Shown in pieces: positions 8,359 through 17,541 of a stretch of 34,395 bases of DNA. Each line of letters begins with the position of its first letter. Position 1 is the stretch's first letter. This DNA is from Ignavibacteriales bacterium (GTDB lineage: Bacteria > Bacteroidota > Ignavibacteria > Ignavibacteriales > Ignavibacteriaceae): NCBI GenBank assembly GCA_016182615.1, contig JACPGF010000125.1, positions 1-34,395 of the forward strand, in the 5' to 3' direction. The position numbers and the translations under genes are program-made. The notes under the pieces were generated by a model. It was not told the DNA's origin. It did no database searches and saw only the letters and a list, made by a program, of their open reading frames with translations.

Positions 8359-10530
8359 CTATTTTACTACAACTAATTTTTTCGTTTCCCTAACTCCTGC
8401 AGCCTGCAATTGGTAGAAATAAACACCACTTGGTAGTTTACTGGCATTAAAGGAAACATGATGTGTCCCGGCGTTTTGGTTTCCGCTTTGAATAGTTTCA
8501 ACTTCTTTTCCTAAAATATTGTAAAGAGTCAGGCTAACAAATCCATTATTTGGAATGCTATAAGTTATCGTAGTCGAAGGGTTAAACGGATTTGGATAGT
8601 TTTGCGAAAGAAAAAATGCTTTGGAGCCTATTGTTGAGTTATCGAGTTCGTTATGTAATAAAACGCCGCCCTCACGAAAAACAGCAAGACCATAATCTGT
8701 CCCAAACCATTTATTTCCTTTTTTATCGAAACACATCGATAAAACATTACCCAAATATATGCCACTATTTGTTGTCCGATAAATTACCCATGAAGAGTTG
8801 TTGTATTTTGCAAGTCCACCGAGTGTGCCAATCCATAGGTTTTCATTCAAGTCTATCCCCAAGCTTATAACTTTATCGTTTGGTAATCCTGAATTCGCTG
8901 TTTTAAAAACTGTCCAGTTGACACCGTCAAATTTTACAAGTCCCCCATTAAAAGTTGCTATCCATTTATTATTATTATTATCAACGATTACATCTCTGAT
9001 ATCATCAATCGGTAAACCTGAATTTGATCTATTATACACTGTCCAAATAGTTCCATCAAATTTTATTATTCCTGTTCCGAATGTTCCAATCCAAATGTGA
9101 TTGTTTTTATCAACAGATAGTGAAGAAATATATATGTGCTGCAAACCTATATTAACTGCGGAATAGACTGTAACCGTAGTTCCATTGAATTTAACTAAAC
9201 AGGTATCAGCTTCGAACCATTTGTTTCCCAATGAATCTATTTCTAGTGAAGTGATGTTAAGTTGAGGCAAGCCAAAATTCTCCATCTTAAAAACTATACT
9301 ACTGTCCTCCCCAAACTTGATTAAACCAGCATCGGTTCCCAACCACAAACTATCGTTTTTGTCGAGAACTATACAAAACACTTCATAGGTTGGTAATTTC
9401 CCGTTGAAATTATTAAAAGCGGTCCAGCTAATACCATCAAATTTTACTAATCCGATAGCGGCATTCCACTCAGTTCCCTTTTTATCTACTGCAACAGAAC
9501 GAATCGTATTTTTGGTTAATCCTGTGGTATAGAGGGAATAAACATCCCATGTGTTGTTTTTTAGCTTTGTCAGCATCCCTTCGCCGCCAACCCATTGGTT
9601 CCCATCGCTGTCAAAATCATTCGAGTAAATGTTATCGTCTGGTAATTTAGAATTGGATTTATTAAATACAGTCCAAATACTATCTGTTAATCTAACAAGG
9701 CCGCCACCCAAAGTCCCAAACCATTTATTTCCTAATTTATCTTCACTGATAGAAAACACATTTTTCGCAGGTAAGCCTGAATTGGATGAATTATACAGAA
9801 TCCAGTTTGTATCGTCAAATCTTGACAATCCTAAACCGGTGGCAACCCATTTAACGTTATTTTTATCCACAAATACACTTGCTATATAGTCACTTGGTAA
9901 TCCGGAATTTGCTGATGTGTATACGGTCCAAATTGAATCATCAAATTTTACCAATCCAAACAAAGTCCCAAACCATTTGTTACCATTACTGTCAATTGCA
10001 ATTGTTGAAATGGTATTTGAGGGGAGAGGTGAATTTGAGCTGTTGTATTTTATCCAGGATGTGTCATTAAACTTGCCGACACCACTCCCTTCAGTTCCAA
10101 CCCATTTATTTCCATTTTTATCAATTGCAATTTTATAAAGCATATTACTCGGTATTCCTGAATTTTGCCAGGTGTAAACATCCCAATGTGCACCGTCGAA
10201 TTTTACGAGACCACCCATCGTCGCCAGCCATTTTATGCCATTCTTATCTGCTACCATTGAAAAGATTTTATCGTTTGGCAGGCCGGAATTGGATGAATTA
10301 TACACTTTCCAAGTTACGCCGTCAAATTTTACTAGTCCACTTTCAACAGTTGCGATCCATGCAGTGCCATCGTTGTCAACTACTACATTCCGGATTGAAC
10401 CCCTCGGCAAGCCAGTTGTTTGGGAGTAATACACCATCCATTCAGGGTTTTGACCCCAAATAAATTGAGAACTAAAAAAAAGGACATATATAACAAGAAA
10501 GAGAGACAATTTATTTTTCATAAAGAACAT
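8359..10530 (-). CDS. Secreted Reg_prop beta-propeller protein with type IX secretion sorting domain
   Basis: A 723-residue protein with an N-terminal signal peptide (FLVIYVLFFSSQFIWG), 14 imperfect repeats of about 43-45 residues, and a C-terminal domain of about 85 residues. Each repeat has a core like GNKWFGT-GLVKFDG-WTVY-NSGLP, the two-component-regulator propeller type; 14 repeats suggest two seven-bladed propellers. The C-terminus (NYPNPFNPSTTI, LYNILGKEV, AGTHHVSFNASKLPSGVYFYQL, KKLVVVK) is a type A sorting domain for the type IX secretion system. The protein should therefore reach the cell surface or medium. There is no kinase or DNA-binding part, so unlike hybrid two-component proteins it is only the sensor-like or binding part. 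Start is ATG 10530 or 10521; neither has a clear ribosome binding site. The ligand is unknown. Confidence 0.88.
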   Translation of the reverse strand: MFFMKNKLSLFLVIYVLFFSSQFIWGQNPEWMVYYSQTTGLPRGSIRNVVVDNDGTAWIATVESGLVKFDGVTWKVYNSSNSGLPNDKIFSMVADKNGIKWLATMGGLVKFDGAHWDVYTWQNSGIPSNMLYKIAIDKNGNKWVGTEGSGVGKFNDTSWIKYNSSNSPLPSNTISTIAIDSNGNKWFGTLFGLVKFDDSIWTVYTSANSGLPSDYIASVFVDKNNVKWVATGLGLSRFDDTNWILYNSSNSGLPAKNVFSISEDKLGNKWFGTLGGGLVRLTDSIWTVFNKSNSKLPDDNIYSNDFDSDGNQWVGGEGMLTKLKNNTWDVYSLYTTGLTKNTIRSVAVDKKGTEWNAAIGLVKFDGISWTAFNNFNGKLPTYEVFCIVLDKNDSLWLGTDAGLIKFGEDSSIVFKMENFGLPQLNITSLEIDSLGNKWFEADTCLVKFNGTTVTVYSAVNIGLQHIYISSLSVDKNNHIWIGTFGTGIIKFDGTIWTVYNRSNSGLPIDDIRDVIVDNNNNKWIATFNGGLVKFDGVNWTVFKTANSGLPNDKVISLGIDLNENLWIGTLGGLAKYNNSSWVIYRTTNSGIYLGNVLSMCFDKKGNKWFGTDYGLAVFREGGVLLHNELDNSTIGSKAFFLSQNYPNPFNPSTTITYSIPNNGFVSLTLYNILGKEVETIQSGNQNAGTHHVSFNASKLPSGVYFYQLQAAGVRETKKLVVVK

Positions 10531-11062
10531 GTTTTGTAAACAAATATTGCATGTACAAATTTAGCATAAAAATTAACATTTCTTATATCTATCATGCTCA
10601 ATAGTAAAAAATCAATATTAACTTCAGTAATGTGGTGAAGTGTTTTTATTATTTAAGTATATAAAAAAGCAGGTGAAAATTTTAATATTTTTTACGCCGT
10701 AATAGTTTTTGTTGAAGTCTTTCCTGACACATGAAACATTGAACCGATGACTGTAATTTTAACTCATTGTAGCGGAGTAATGGTCCTCAGGCACACAATA
10801 TTGCATTGCAATAGCAGTAAAGCTCTTCCCATGCAATCCGTATATAATTGAAAATCGTTTATTGAGGAGAAGGAAAGCGCACATTTGCTTCGGTCGTTCG
10901 CACTTTCGATGATAAAATTTTCAAACTTGCATGGAATATTTGTTTTTTTTCAACAATTGCAGTGCGAATAAAAAAAATTATCTTGTTCAAAAAACAATCA
11001 AGTATTGCGTATACAAAAATAATTTTAGATTTTTGTAAACATTCAAATTTTCCGGAGGTTTC
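10531..11062. other. Intergenic region between diverging genes, no gene seen
   Basis: About 530 AT-rich bases separate the diverging propeller and ABC transporter genes. I see no reading frame that resembles a protein. The only local features are a small palindrome ATTGCATTGCAAT near 10800 and a strong ribosome binding site CCGGAGG just before the ABC gene at 11063. Promoters for both directions should lie here, but I cannot place them with confidence. Confidence 0.5.
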
Positions 11063-12019
11063 ATGGTTAAGGGTACTGCCGGTGATATTGTCCTCAGAAT
11101 CAGTGGTCTTGTTAAGCGGTATAAAGAACTTACTGCGGTGGACAATCTTTCTTTAGAGATATACCGCGGTGAAGTGTTTGGATTTTTAGGTCCGAACGGT
11201 GCCGGTAAAACAACCGCCATACAGATGATGACCGGTATTCTCAAACCGGATGCCGGTGAGATTTTCATTCAGGGTGAAAAACTTACAGATCATGGTAAGG
11301 CGAAATCCAAGGTTGGGGTTTGCCCGCAGAGTATTGTCATCTGGAATAAAATGACGTGCATCGAGCAGCTTGAGTTCGTCGGGACAATGTATGATATACC
11401 CGCGAAAATCGCCCATGAACGCGGCATACAATTACTTGCTGACATGGGTTTGCTCGAGAAGCAAAACAAATTGGCTGGCACTCTCTCCGGTGGTATGCAG
11501 AGGCGGCTCAATCTTATTATCGGATTGATTCACGATCCTGACATTATTGTTTTGGATGAACCCGAAGCCGGGCTTGATCCGCAGAGCAGGGTGTTGGTTC
11601 GCGATTATATAAAAACGCTCGCGGGTAAAAAGACGGTAATTCTTACCACGCATAATATGGATGAAGCAGACCGGGTTTGTAACCGTATTGCAATTATTGA
11701 TCACGGAAAACTTTTACTGGTTGATACTCCTGAAAACTTGAAAAAGGGGACAGGTGAGGGTGACATTTTTGAAATTAGTATGAACAATTTTAGTGGTTCA
11801 CAATCAGCCTCAATAATAAGCTCTTTTAAAACGCTGGCCGAATTTGTTTCAATTAGCAACAACACACTCCTTTTGCGTACAACAAACATACTCGAAAAAC
11901 TTCCTGCAATTCTGGACTTATTAAAGCAGCAGAGTATTAGTACCGGTGAAATCCGTTTTCGTGAAAACACATTGGAAGACGTTTTTATTAATCTTACCGG
12001 AAGGAGTCTGCGGGAATGA
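11063..12019 (+). CDS. ABC transporter ATP-binding protein (ABC-2 exporter type)
   Basis: A 318-residue ATPase subunit with Walker A GPNGAGKTT near residue 45, signature LSGGMQRR near 142, Walker B IIVLDEPEAGLDP near 160 and a switch histidine in ILTTHNMDEADR. The last 100 residues form the C-terminal extension seen in drug, antibiotic and Na+ exporters of the CcmA/NatA group, with LRTTNILEKLPAILDLL and ENTLEDVFINLTGRSLR. The start has a strong CCGGAGG box. Its stop overlaps the permease start in ATGA, indicating translational coupling. The pair should form an exporter. The cargo cannot be told from sequence. Confidence 0.92.
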   Translation: MVKGTAGDIVLRISGLVKRYKELTAVDNLSLEIYRGEVFGFLGPNGAGKTTAIQMMTGILKPDAGEIFIQGEKLTDHGKAKSKVGVCPQSIVIWNKMTCIEQLEFVGTMYDIPAKIAHERGIQLLADMGLLEKQNKLAGTLSGGMQRRLNLIIGLIHDPDIIVLDEPEAGLDPQSRVLVRDYIKTLAGKKTVILTTHNMDEADRVCNRIAIIDHGKLLLVDTPENLKKGTGEGDIFEISMNNFSGSQSASIISSFKTLAEFVSISNNTLLLRTTNILEKLPAILDLLKQQSISTGEIRFRENTLEDVFINLTGRSLRE

Positions 12020-13179
12020 AAACACTATATGTCTTCAAAAAAAGCCTTGTTGAACAAGTGCGTGACTATTGGGCGTTATTGCTGACCTTGTCCGCCGCAC
12101 CCTTTTTTGTTGTATTGTATTGGGCAATGACCATAACAACCCCTAAAGTGTACACAGTTGAAGTGCTAAACAATGATAAAATTGTTCCCGCGGGAGTTAC
12201 TTCAGCCATGCACGGTAACGAACTGCTGCAAACCATAAAAACGTACAAGGATGCATCAGGCAACCAATTAATGCTGGTACCCGAAACACACGACAAGAAT
12301 ACTATATTAGAGAATTTACAGGAAAGAAAATCAGCCGTGCTGCTCGAAATACCTGAAAACTTTTCGGTAATGGTTGAAGCTTGTAAAAGAGGCGATACAA
12401 ACAAACCGGTAATTAAAGTAAGCGGTGATATGATGAACCCGCAATACTCGATTGCAATTATTTATGTTATCGGAGCATACGAAGAGATGTTGATGCAGGC
12501 AACCGGCCGTGAACGGTTTTACACTTTTCAGGAAGAATTTATCGGCTCCTCCGGTGATGTGAATGATTTTACCGCTTCAGTACCGGGATTGATAATATTC
12601 TCCATCATCATGATGCTTTCAACCGCGGCCTTGTCTATTGTCAGGGAGATCGAGAATAAAACTATCACCCGTTTGCAATTAACCAGAATGTCGGCACTTG
12701 ACTATCTTTCAGGGATGAGCCTAACTCAAATTATCGTATCAATTCTTTCAGTTATTGCTACCTTTTATACTGCTGTTGCTTTGGGTTTTACGGCTCATGG
12801 TTCAATCCTGCTTGCAATACTTGTTTGCATTTTAACAGCAAAATCTATTGTCGGTGTTGGGCTCATAGTAGCAAGCCTTTCAAAAACATCGGGTAATGTT
12901 CTCACGGTGGGTGTATTTCCGCTCTTTCTGCTAATGTGGTTTACCGGGGCAATGTATCCGCTGCCCCGCGCGGAGTTATTTACTATTGCAGGAAGACAAA
13001 TCGCATTGAATGATGTGCTATCACCCAGCCATGCTGTTATTGCATTAAATAAAGTACTGATACACGGTGCGGGTTTTTCTGATATTTTATTTGAGATGGC
13101 TGCTATTATATTTTTAACGGTAGTTTATTTTTTGTTAGGTTTGGCATTGTTCCGCAAGATGCATTTTGAAGCTAAATGA
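12016..13179 (+). CDS. ABC-2 family transporter permease
   Basis: A 387-residue inner-membrane permease. It has one N-terminal transmembrane helix (WALLLTLSAAPFFVVLYWAM), a large extracytoplasmic domain of about 150 residues, and a cluster of about five helices from roughly residue 190 to the end. The segment SIVREIENKTITRLQLTRMSALDYLSGMSL is typical of ABC-2/YhgE-type exporters. The start overlaps the stop of the ATPase gene by four bases, so the two are partner subunits. This half-transporter should act as a homodimer. Substrate unknown; candidates in the family include lipids, drugs and polysaccharide precursors. Confidence 0.88.
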   Translation: MKTLYVFKKSLVEQVRDYWALLLTLSAAPFFVVLYWAMTITTPKVYTVEVLNNDKIVPAGVTSAMHGNELLQTIKTYKDASGNQLMLVPETHDKNTILENLQERKSAVLLEIPENFSVMVEACKRGDTNKPVIKVSGDMMNPQYSIAIIYVIGAYEEMLMQATGRERFYTFQEEFIGSSGDVNDFTASVPGLIIFSIIMMLSTAALSIVREIENKTITRLQLTRMSALDYLSGMSLTQIIVSILSVIATFYTAVALGFTAHGSILLAILVCILTAKSIVGVGLIVASLSKTSGNVLTVGVFPLFLLMWFTGAMYPLPRAELFTIAGRQIALNDVLSPSHAVIALNKVLIHGAGFSDILFEMAAIIFLTVVYFLLGLALFRKMHFEAK

Positions 13180-13184
13180 AAAAC

Positions 13185-13206
13185 GGCCGGGGTAAGACTC
13201 CGGCCT
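13185..13206 (+). terminator. Rho-independent-like terminator of the ABC operon
   Basis: GGCCGGGG (13185-13192) pairs with CTCCGGCC (13199-13206), with one G-T pair, around a short loop, and is followed by a brief TTT. It starts six bases after the permease stop codon. The strong stem supports termination; the U tract is short. Confidence 0.6.
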
Positions 13207-13218
13207 TTCATACAAAAT

Positions 13219-13339
13219 TGTCTGAACTATGATTTTTGTGATTTTAATGATTGAATGATTTTAGAAAACAAGTCAAATCTTATATACTAATTTTTCTCTC
13301 ATGTCAATCACATAAATCACAAAAATCACAGTTCAGACA
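13219..13339. repeat. Long imperfect inverted repeat (35-nt arms) between converging operons
   Basis: The arm at 13219-13253 begins TGTCTGAACTATGATTTTTG. The arm at 13305-13339 is its reverse complement with about four mismatches and ends CACAGTTCAGACA. The spacer is 51 bases and carries no gene. Inside each arm the unit TGATTT recurs about every nine bases. The right arm ends one base before the cydB stop codon. It may be a dispersed MITE-like repeat or a bidirectional terminator. Confidence 0.75.
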
Positions 13340-13340
13340 G

Positions 13341-14369
13341 CTAATAACTCATCTTATCAATTTTTACTTTGCCCCGGAATATCCGGTAAATTACAATTGT
13401 GTATGTTAATACAAACGGAACCCCTATGCACGCGATAATAAGCATGGTCTTTAGTGTTTGTTGTGAAGAAGAGCCGTTATAGACCGTTATGTTATTCAGC
13501 GTGTTAATTGTTGAAATAATCATATTGGGATACATACCTATTGCAAAAAGTGCCAGTAGAGCCGCAATACTTGAGCACGATGAGAGGAATGCAAAAAATT
13601 CTTTTTTCAGATGTATCATCCGCGGTATGTTGGCTACCGAGAGCATGTTTAATAAGGCTAGTGAAAACAGCCAGGGGTGCTGTTTGAATGGCTCAGCCAT
13701 ACTGGGGAAATAGACCAGTGTTGCCATTGTTATAGAGGCATAGCAGACAACAAAAAAGATGATGGAGTTATTTACCCAGCCGCGCACTTGCTCTTGTAAC
13801 GCCCCTTCGGTCTTCATAACAAGGTATATTGAGCCATGCATGATGAACAGCGAAAGCGTTGTTACACCGGCAAGTAATGCATACGGATTAAGCATATCAA
13901 GGAGTGACATGTAAATATCGCCATCGGTTTCAAGAGGAACGCCGTTAATAAGGTTTCCAAGGCTGACACCCATTAACAAGGCGATAACAATACTCGCGAT
14001 GCTAAAAGCAATATCCCAATTCCTCCGCCATATTGCAGAAGGATGCTTACTTCTGAATTCAATGGCAACTGCACGGAATATAAGAACAGCCAGCAATAAC
14101 ATGAAAGCAGAATAGAAACCGGAAAAAGCCGAAGCATACACGTTGGGGAACGCCGCGAACAATGCGCCTCCACCCGTTACCAGCCACACTTCGTTACCAT
14201 CCCACACTGGACCTATTGAATTGATAAGGATACGCCTGTCGGTATCCCCCTTGGAAAATAGATGCAATGCTCCAACTCCAAGATCAAAACCGTCGAGTAT
14301 TGCATATCCGGTAAAGAGAACTCCTATGAGTAAAAACCATATTGTATTAAGATCAAATTGAAACGGCAT
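13341..14369 (-). CDS. cydB: Cytochrome bd ubiquinol oxidase subunit II
   Basis: A 342-residue integral membrane protein with eight to nine hydrophobic helices. The N-terminal segment GYAILDGFDLGVGALHLF and the stretch NSIGPVWDGNEVWLVTGGGALFAAFP are diagnostic of CydB. Together with CydA it forms the high-affinity cytochrome bd quinol oxidase, which reduces oxygen without pumping protons and protects cells at low oxygen. It starts two bases after the cydA stop, so the subunits are co-expressed. No cydX or cydDC gene is visible next to it. Length is slightly short of E. coli CydB but normal for the short-Q-loop branch. Confidence 0.95.
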   Translation of the reverse strand: MPFQFDLNTIWFLLIGVLFTGYAILDGFDLGVGALHLFSKGDTDRRILINSIGPVWDGNEVWLVTGGGALFAAFPNVYASAFSGFYSAFMLLLAVLIFRAVAIEFRSKHPSAIWRRNWDIAFSIASIVIALLMGVSLGNLINGVPLETDGDIYMSLLDMLNPYALLAGVTTLSLFIMHGSIYLVMKTEGALQEQVRGWVNNSIIFFVVCYASITMATLVYFPSMAEPFKQHPWLFSLALLNMLSVANIPRMIHLKKEFFAFLSSCSSIAALLALFAIGMYPNMIISTINTLNNITVYNGSSSQQTLKTMLIIACIGVPFVLTYTIVIYRIFRGKVKIDKMSY

Positions 14370-14371
14370 GA

Positions 14372-15757
14372 TTACTTGCCCTCCTTCAGATCATCGATAA
14401 TAGAAATTTGCGTGTGGTATTCGGCTACTTCATCTTCATGAGTATCCGGACCATGCTTAATTTTCTGGTCGAGCAGAAACAGAAACAACACGAATAAAAG
14501 AGCATAAATAGCAGTAAACATGATAAGAGAAAATAGTATTTGATTAGCCTGCACAGTTTTCGAGAGTCCATCAGAGGTTTTTAACAATCCATAGACTATC
14601 CACGGCTGCCTGCCAACCTCGGCTGTAAACCAGCCGAGCTGATTGGCTGCTTGGGGGAATAATACTGTAACAACAAGAAGGCGTAAAAACCAGATTTGCT
14701 CAAACAAACGTTTACGCAACAGCAGGAAAACGCCAAGCACTGCAATACCAATCATTGCCATACCCAATGCCACCATTGCGTGATAGGTCTGGAATACAAA
14801 ATTAACCGGTGGCAGTTCATTTTTAGGGAATGCATCCAACCCTTTTACCGGAGTAGAAAAGTTTTGATACAACATAAAGCTCAAGCCGCCCGGTATCCCA
14901 ATGCCGAATTTCACTTTCTTTGTATCAACATCGGGGACGCCGAACAAGTACAAATCGGCAGCAGCGGATGAGTCGAAGTGTGCTTCCATCGCGGCTAATT
15001 TGGCTGGCTGGTTTTTACTAATGCCGTCAGCACTCCTGTGCCCGGTAAATAATTGGAAAAGCGAGGCAAACAATGCAAAGAACAGCGCGATCTTCATACC
15101 CGCTTTTGCAAACTCAATATGTTTGCCTTTTAGCAGGTAATACGCGTTAACGCTTAATACGAGAAATGCACCCGCCAGCCAGGCTCCTGAAAGTGTATGG
15201 CTCAATCTGTCCACCGAGGAAGGGTTGAACACCATAGCCCAGAAATCGATGATTTCGGCTCTTGCTTTTATCCCCTCACCAACAATATGATAACCTGCAG
15301 GAGTTTGCTGCCATGAGTTTGCAACAACAATCCACACCGCGCTCAGCATACTGCCGAGAGAAACCATGCAAGTAGAAAAAAAATGCATTTTCGGGCTAAC
15401 CCTATGCCACCCGAAGACCAGTATTGCCAGAAATCCTGATTCAAGAAAAAAAGCGAAAATTCCTTCAGCGGCTAAAGCGCTGCCAAAAACATCGCCAACA
15501 AACCGTGAGTATGTTGCCCAGTTGGTGCCGAATTCAAACTCCATGACTATTCCTGTTGCAACACCTAAGGCAAAGGTGAGTGCAAAAACTTTTATCCAGA
15601 AACGGGTCATCTCCTCGTAGAGTTTATTCTTGGTTTTAAGGTATAAACCTTCCATGATAACAAGTAAAACACCCAGGCCGATGCTGAGTGGGGGATATAT
15701 ATAATGGAATGCAATCGTAAATGCAAATTGCACCCGGGCTAGTAGTTCAGTATCCAT
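14372..15757 (-). CDS. cydA: Cytochrome bd ubiquinol oxidase subunit I
   Basis: A 461-residue haem-bearing subunit of the bd oxidase. The N-terminal [20 protein letters not shown] carries the conserved haem-ligand histidine. [22 protein letters not shown] holds the two glutamates of the proton and haem d region, [10 protein letters not shown] holds the haem b558 histidine, and [13 protein letters not shown] retains the Lys and Glu of the quinol site. [20 protein letters not shown] is the family signature. E. coli CydA has about 520 residues; this one is of the short-Q-loop type common outside Proteobacteria. It is the first gene of the cydAB operon. A near-palindromic FNR-like sequence lies 80-90 bases upstream, compatible with oxygen control. 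Confidence 0.96.
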   Translation of the reverse strand: MDTELLARVQFAFTIAFHYIYPPLSIGLGVLLVIMEGLYLKTKNKLYEEMTRFWIKVFALTFALGVATGIVMEFEFGTNWATYSRFVGDVFGSALAAEGIFAFFLESGFLAILVFGWHRVSPKMHFFSTCMVSLGSMLSAVWIVVANSWQQTPAGYHIVGEGIKARAEIIDFWAMVFNPSSVDRLSHTLSGAWLAGAFLVLSVNAYYLLKGKHIEFAKAGMKIALFFALFASLFQLFTGHRSADGISKNQPAKLAAMEAHFDSSAAADLYLFGVPDVDTKKVKFGIGIPGGLSFMLYQNFSTPVKGLDAFPKNELPPVNFVFQTYHAMVALGMAMIGIAVLGVFLLLRKRLFEQIWFLRLLVVTVLFPQAANQLGWFTAEVGRQPWIVYGLLKTSDGLSKTVQANQILFSLIMFTAIYALLFVLFLFLLDQKIKHGPDTHEDEVAEYHTQISIIDDLKEGK

Positions 15758-15835
15758 GAGAATAATATTTTCTGTTTTTAGTAATCACACAATGAAAACT
15801 ACATGAAATAATAGAAGCAAAAAAGGAGAAAAGCA

Positions 15836-15849
15836 TTGATTTTTTTCAA
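15836..15849. promoter_or_regulatory. FNR/CRP-like palindrome upstream of cydA
   Basis: TTGAT-TTTT-TTCAA matches the FNR consensus TTGAT-N4-ATCAA at nine of ten positions. It sits about 79-92 bases upstream of the cydA start, a sensible distance for an activator or repressor site. cyd genes are FNR-controlled in several bacteria. The region is AT-rich, so a chance match is possible. Confidence 0.35.
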
Positions 15850-15901
15850 ATAACTACCCAATGGCATCTCAAATTGGTTGTAGATCAATAAAAACAATAA
15901 G

Positions 15902-15985
15902 TTATAGCTTTATCCCGCAGTACTCACACTTGGGTAGCTGTTTGGTTGCAGGTTTTTATTTGTCTGAAAACAAATACTTGAACAT
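15902..15985 (-). pseudogene. Possible remnant of a tiny zinc-ribbon-like protein
   Basis: On the minus strand AAGGA lies seven bases before ATG (15985) and the frame reads MFKYLFSDK, stop, KPATKQLPKCEYCGIKL, stop. The CEYCG motif, the lysine-rich composition and the ribosome binding site look like a small zinc-knuckle protein interrupted by TAA at 15956-15958. With only 27 codons this could be chance. I do not recognise a family. Confidence 0.25.
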
Positions 15986-16110
15986 GCTTCGGTCCTTGAT
16001 GCCTGGAAGCATGAGCCCCGCTTCCGGCGAGGTGTTTTTATTTTATTCCTCATCCACGAGTTTCACCACGGTTAATCAGATACAACCATTTCAAGGGGCT
16101 TTTTGTAGCC

Positions 16111-16131
16111 AGACCCGCTCTGTAGGACGGG
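16111..16131. terminator. Hairpin just downstream of the barrel-like gene
   Basis: ACCCG and CGGGT pair around CTCTGTAGGA, about 45-65 bases after the minus-strand gene ending at 16174. On the minus strand it is followed closely by GGCTACAAAAAGCC, a second small hairpin. There is no T run. It could be a terminator or a REP-like palindromic element. Confidence 0.3.
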
Positions 16132-16173
16132 TTGCGTCATCATAGATACTTGGCTTTTAGCAACTCCTTCCTT

Positions 16174-17541
16174 TCAATTACTCCAAACTACATTAATATT
16201 AATCGAATAAAAATTTCTCTTCTCGGTTGCTCCGGGTGTGCTACTAATTTGTGAAGAATTGTAAGATGCTTTGGCAGTGCCGGCGCAGTATTGCAAATTG
16301 AGGTGCTGAAAAATATACTCCAATGCATCGGGCAGCCTGACCGAAGGTAATAGTGTTTTCAATGTCTTGTGCATTCCTTTCGTGTTTACTTGCCAGCCGC
16401 TGATCCGCTCTGTTTCTCCGGGATTGTAATGCGAACCGGTGAAACCGGACATAAATGAAAATGCTTCACACAGGTCTATCCGCAGCGCCTTGTGTTTAAC
16501 CGTTGATGAATTTGTTTTACCCAGCAGAATGTCATTAAAAAGATTAATATCACCAAGGATACCCTGCATTTTCATTGTATTATCACTCCCCATGTACGAT
16601 AGTATATCGGACTCTTCAATAGTCCACCCGATTTTTAGCGGCTGCCAGTTAGATTTTCCACGGTTATATCTAAGACCCAATTCTACGGAAAATCCCGTTT
16701 GAACCATAACCGGTACGCTTAATAGGCTTACTAATGTATCGTGGTTTCCCCAATTGGGACTAATATCGACAGAGTTCGTCGCATCTGAACCAAAATTATT
16801 CCGGTTATAACCAATTATAATATTGGTGAATGGGGAAAAAATACTGCGGGGCGGCTCTAATGCTTGGTAAACACCGGTAAAAAGTTCGTGTATAGGAAAA
16901 ATGGCAAGGACACCAAAATCGTAAAGTTTCTTTTCCTCTGTTGAATAATATTCCGATGAGATTGTTTTGTTTGTAAAACCTGCCGCAAGTTTAATTTTTG
17001 TGTTTAATCCTAACCCAATACTGTACGATTTTACTTCATCCGTTGGAGAAAGAATGGTAATATCGGCCACATTCGGATCAACGGAATAATTTACATACTG
17101 CCATTGGTTAAAGTAATTTGTGTACCCAACTCCCATTGTTAAAGGCATATCCTTGGAATAGAGAAACGGAACCTGAAAACTAGCATTCATCGAGTAACTT
17201 GAAGAATGGTGGTTAAGATAGTGTTTATAAGGGGCAAAAAAACTATAGCTGCCGGAGAGCGTGTTATACATGCTTTGCATTCCCAGCTGTGCTGCAGTTA
17301 TAGTGGCTGCCATCGGGTCATTGGTATATCGCGCTGATCCTGTCATGCCAAGCATATAAACCTCACTGCTTGCAGGCAGTGTCAGGCTGTTCATTGTAGA
17401 GCCTGTCTGGTATCTTTTTGTTGCAACATGCATTTCAGCGTTTGGGCTGGTATTGCTTGTATTGGCAAAGGGACTTGTCTGGCAAAATAACTCTGCCACA
17501 CAGAATAAAACAATTAAAGCACCTGACTTAAAACCACTCAT
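16174..17541 (-). CDS. Secreted protein, probable outer-membrane beta-barrel, function unknown
   Basis: I choose the ATG at 17541 (MSGFKSGALIVLFCVAELFCQ), which has GGAG five bases upstream; a TTG at 17565 would add eight residues. The 455-residue protein has a signal peptide and then alternating polar and aromatic strands such as SYSMNASFQVPFLYS, PLTMGVGYTNYFNQWQYVNY and SVELGLRYNRGKSNWQPLKIGW, ending in FYSININVVWSN. This looks like a PorV/FadL-like barrel, but I do not recognise a named family. The next two genes downstream of its own start (17717-18637 and 18846-19349, same strand, transcribed first) may be part of one exported-protein cluster. Confidence 0.7.
   Translation of the reverse strand: MSGFKSGALIVLFCVAELFCQTSPFANTSNTSPNAEMHVATKRYQTGSTMNSLTLPASSEVYMLGMTGSARYTNDPMAATITAAQLGMQSMYNTLSGSYSFFAPYKHYLNHHSSSYSMNASFQVPFLYSKDMPLTMGVGYTNYFNQWQYVNYSVDPNVADITILSPTDEVKSYSIGLGLNTKIKLAAGFTNKTISSEYYSTEEKKLYDFGVLAIFPIHELFTGVYQALEPPRSIFSPFTNIIIGYNRNNFGSDATNSVDISPNWGNHDTLVSLLSVPVMVQTGFSVELGLRYNRGKSNWQPLKIGWTIEESDILSYMGSDNTMKMQGILGDINLFNDILLGKTNSSTVKHKALRIDLCEAFSFMSGFTGSHYNPGETERISGWQVNTKGMHKTLKTLLPSVRLPDALEYIFQHLNLQYCAGTAKASYNSSQISSTPGATEKRNFYSININVVWSN

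Larger units (their letters stand above)
15758..16173. other. Intergenic region between cydA and a barrel-like gene
   Basis: Just over 400 bases. It holds the cydA upstream region with the FNR-like palindrome, a degraded small reading frame on the minus strand (15902-15985), and hairpin-forming GC-rich sequence near 16000-16135. No intact gene is convincing. The plus-strand open frame at 15861-16145 looks spurious. Confidence 0.5.

Noticed and set aside
8700-10450. Repeated DNA that resembles a tandem or CRISPR-like array
   Set aside because: The repeats are imperfect and in frame; they encode the propeller units of one protein.
15861-16145. 94-codon plus-strand open frame
   Set aside because: It spans hairpins and AT-rich intergenic DNA, with no protein-like pattern.
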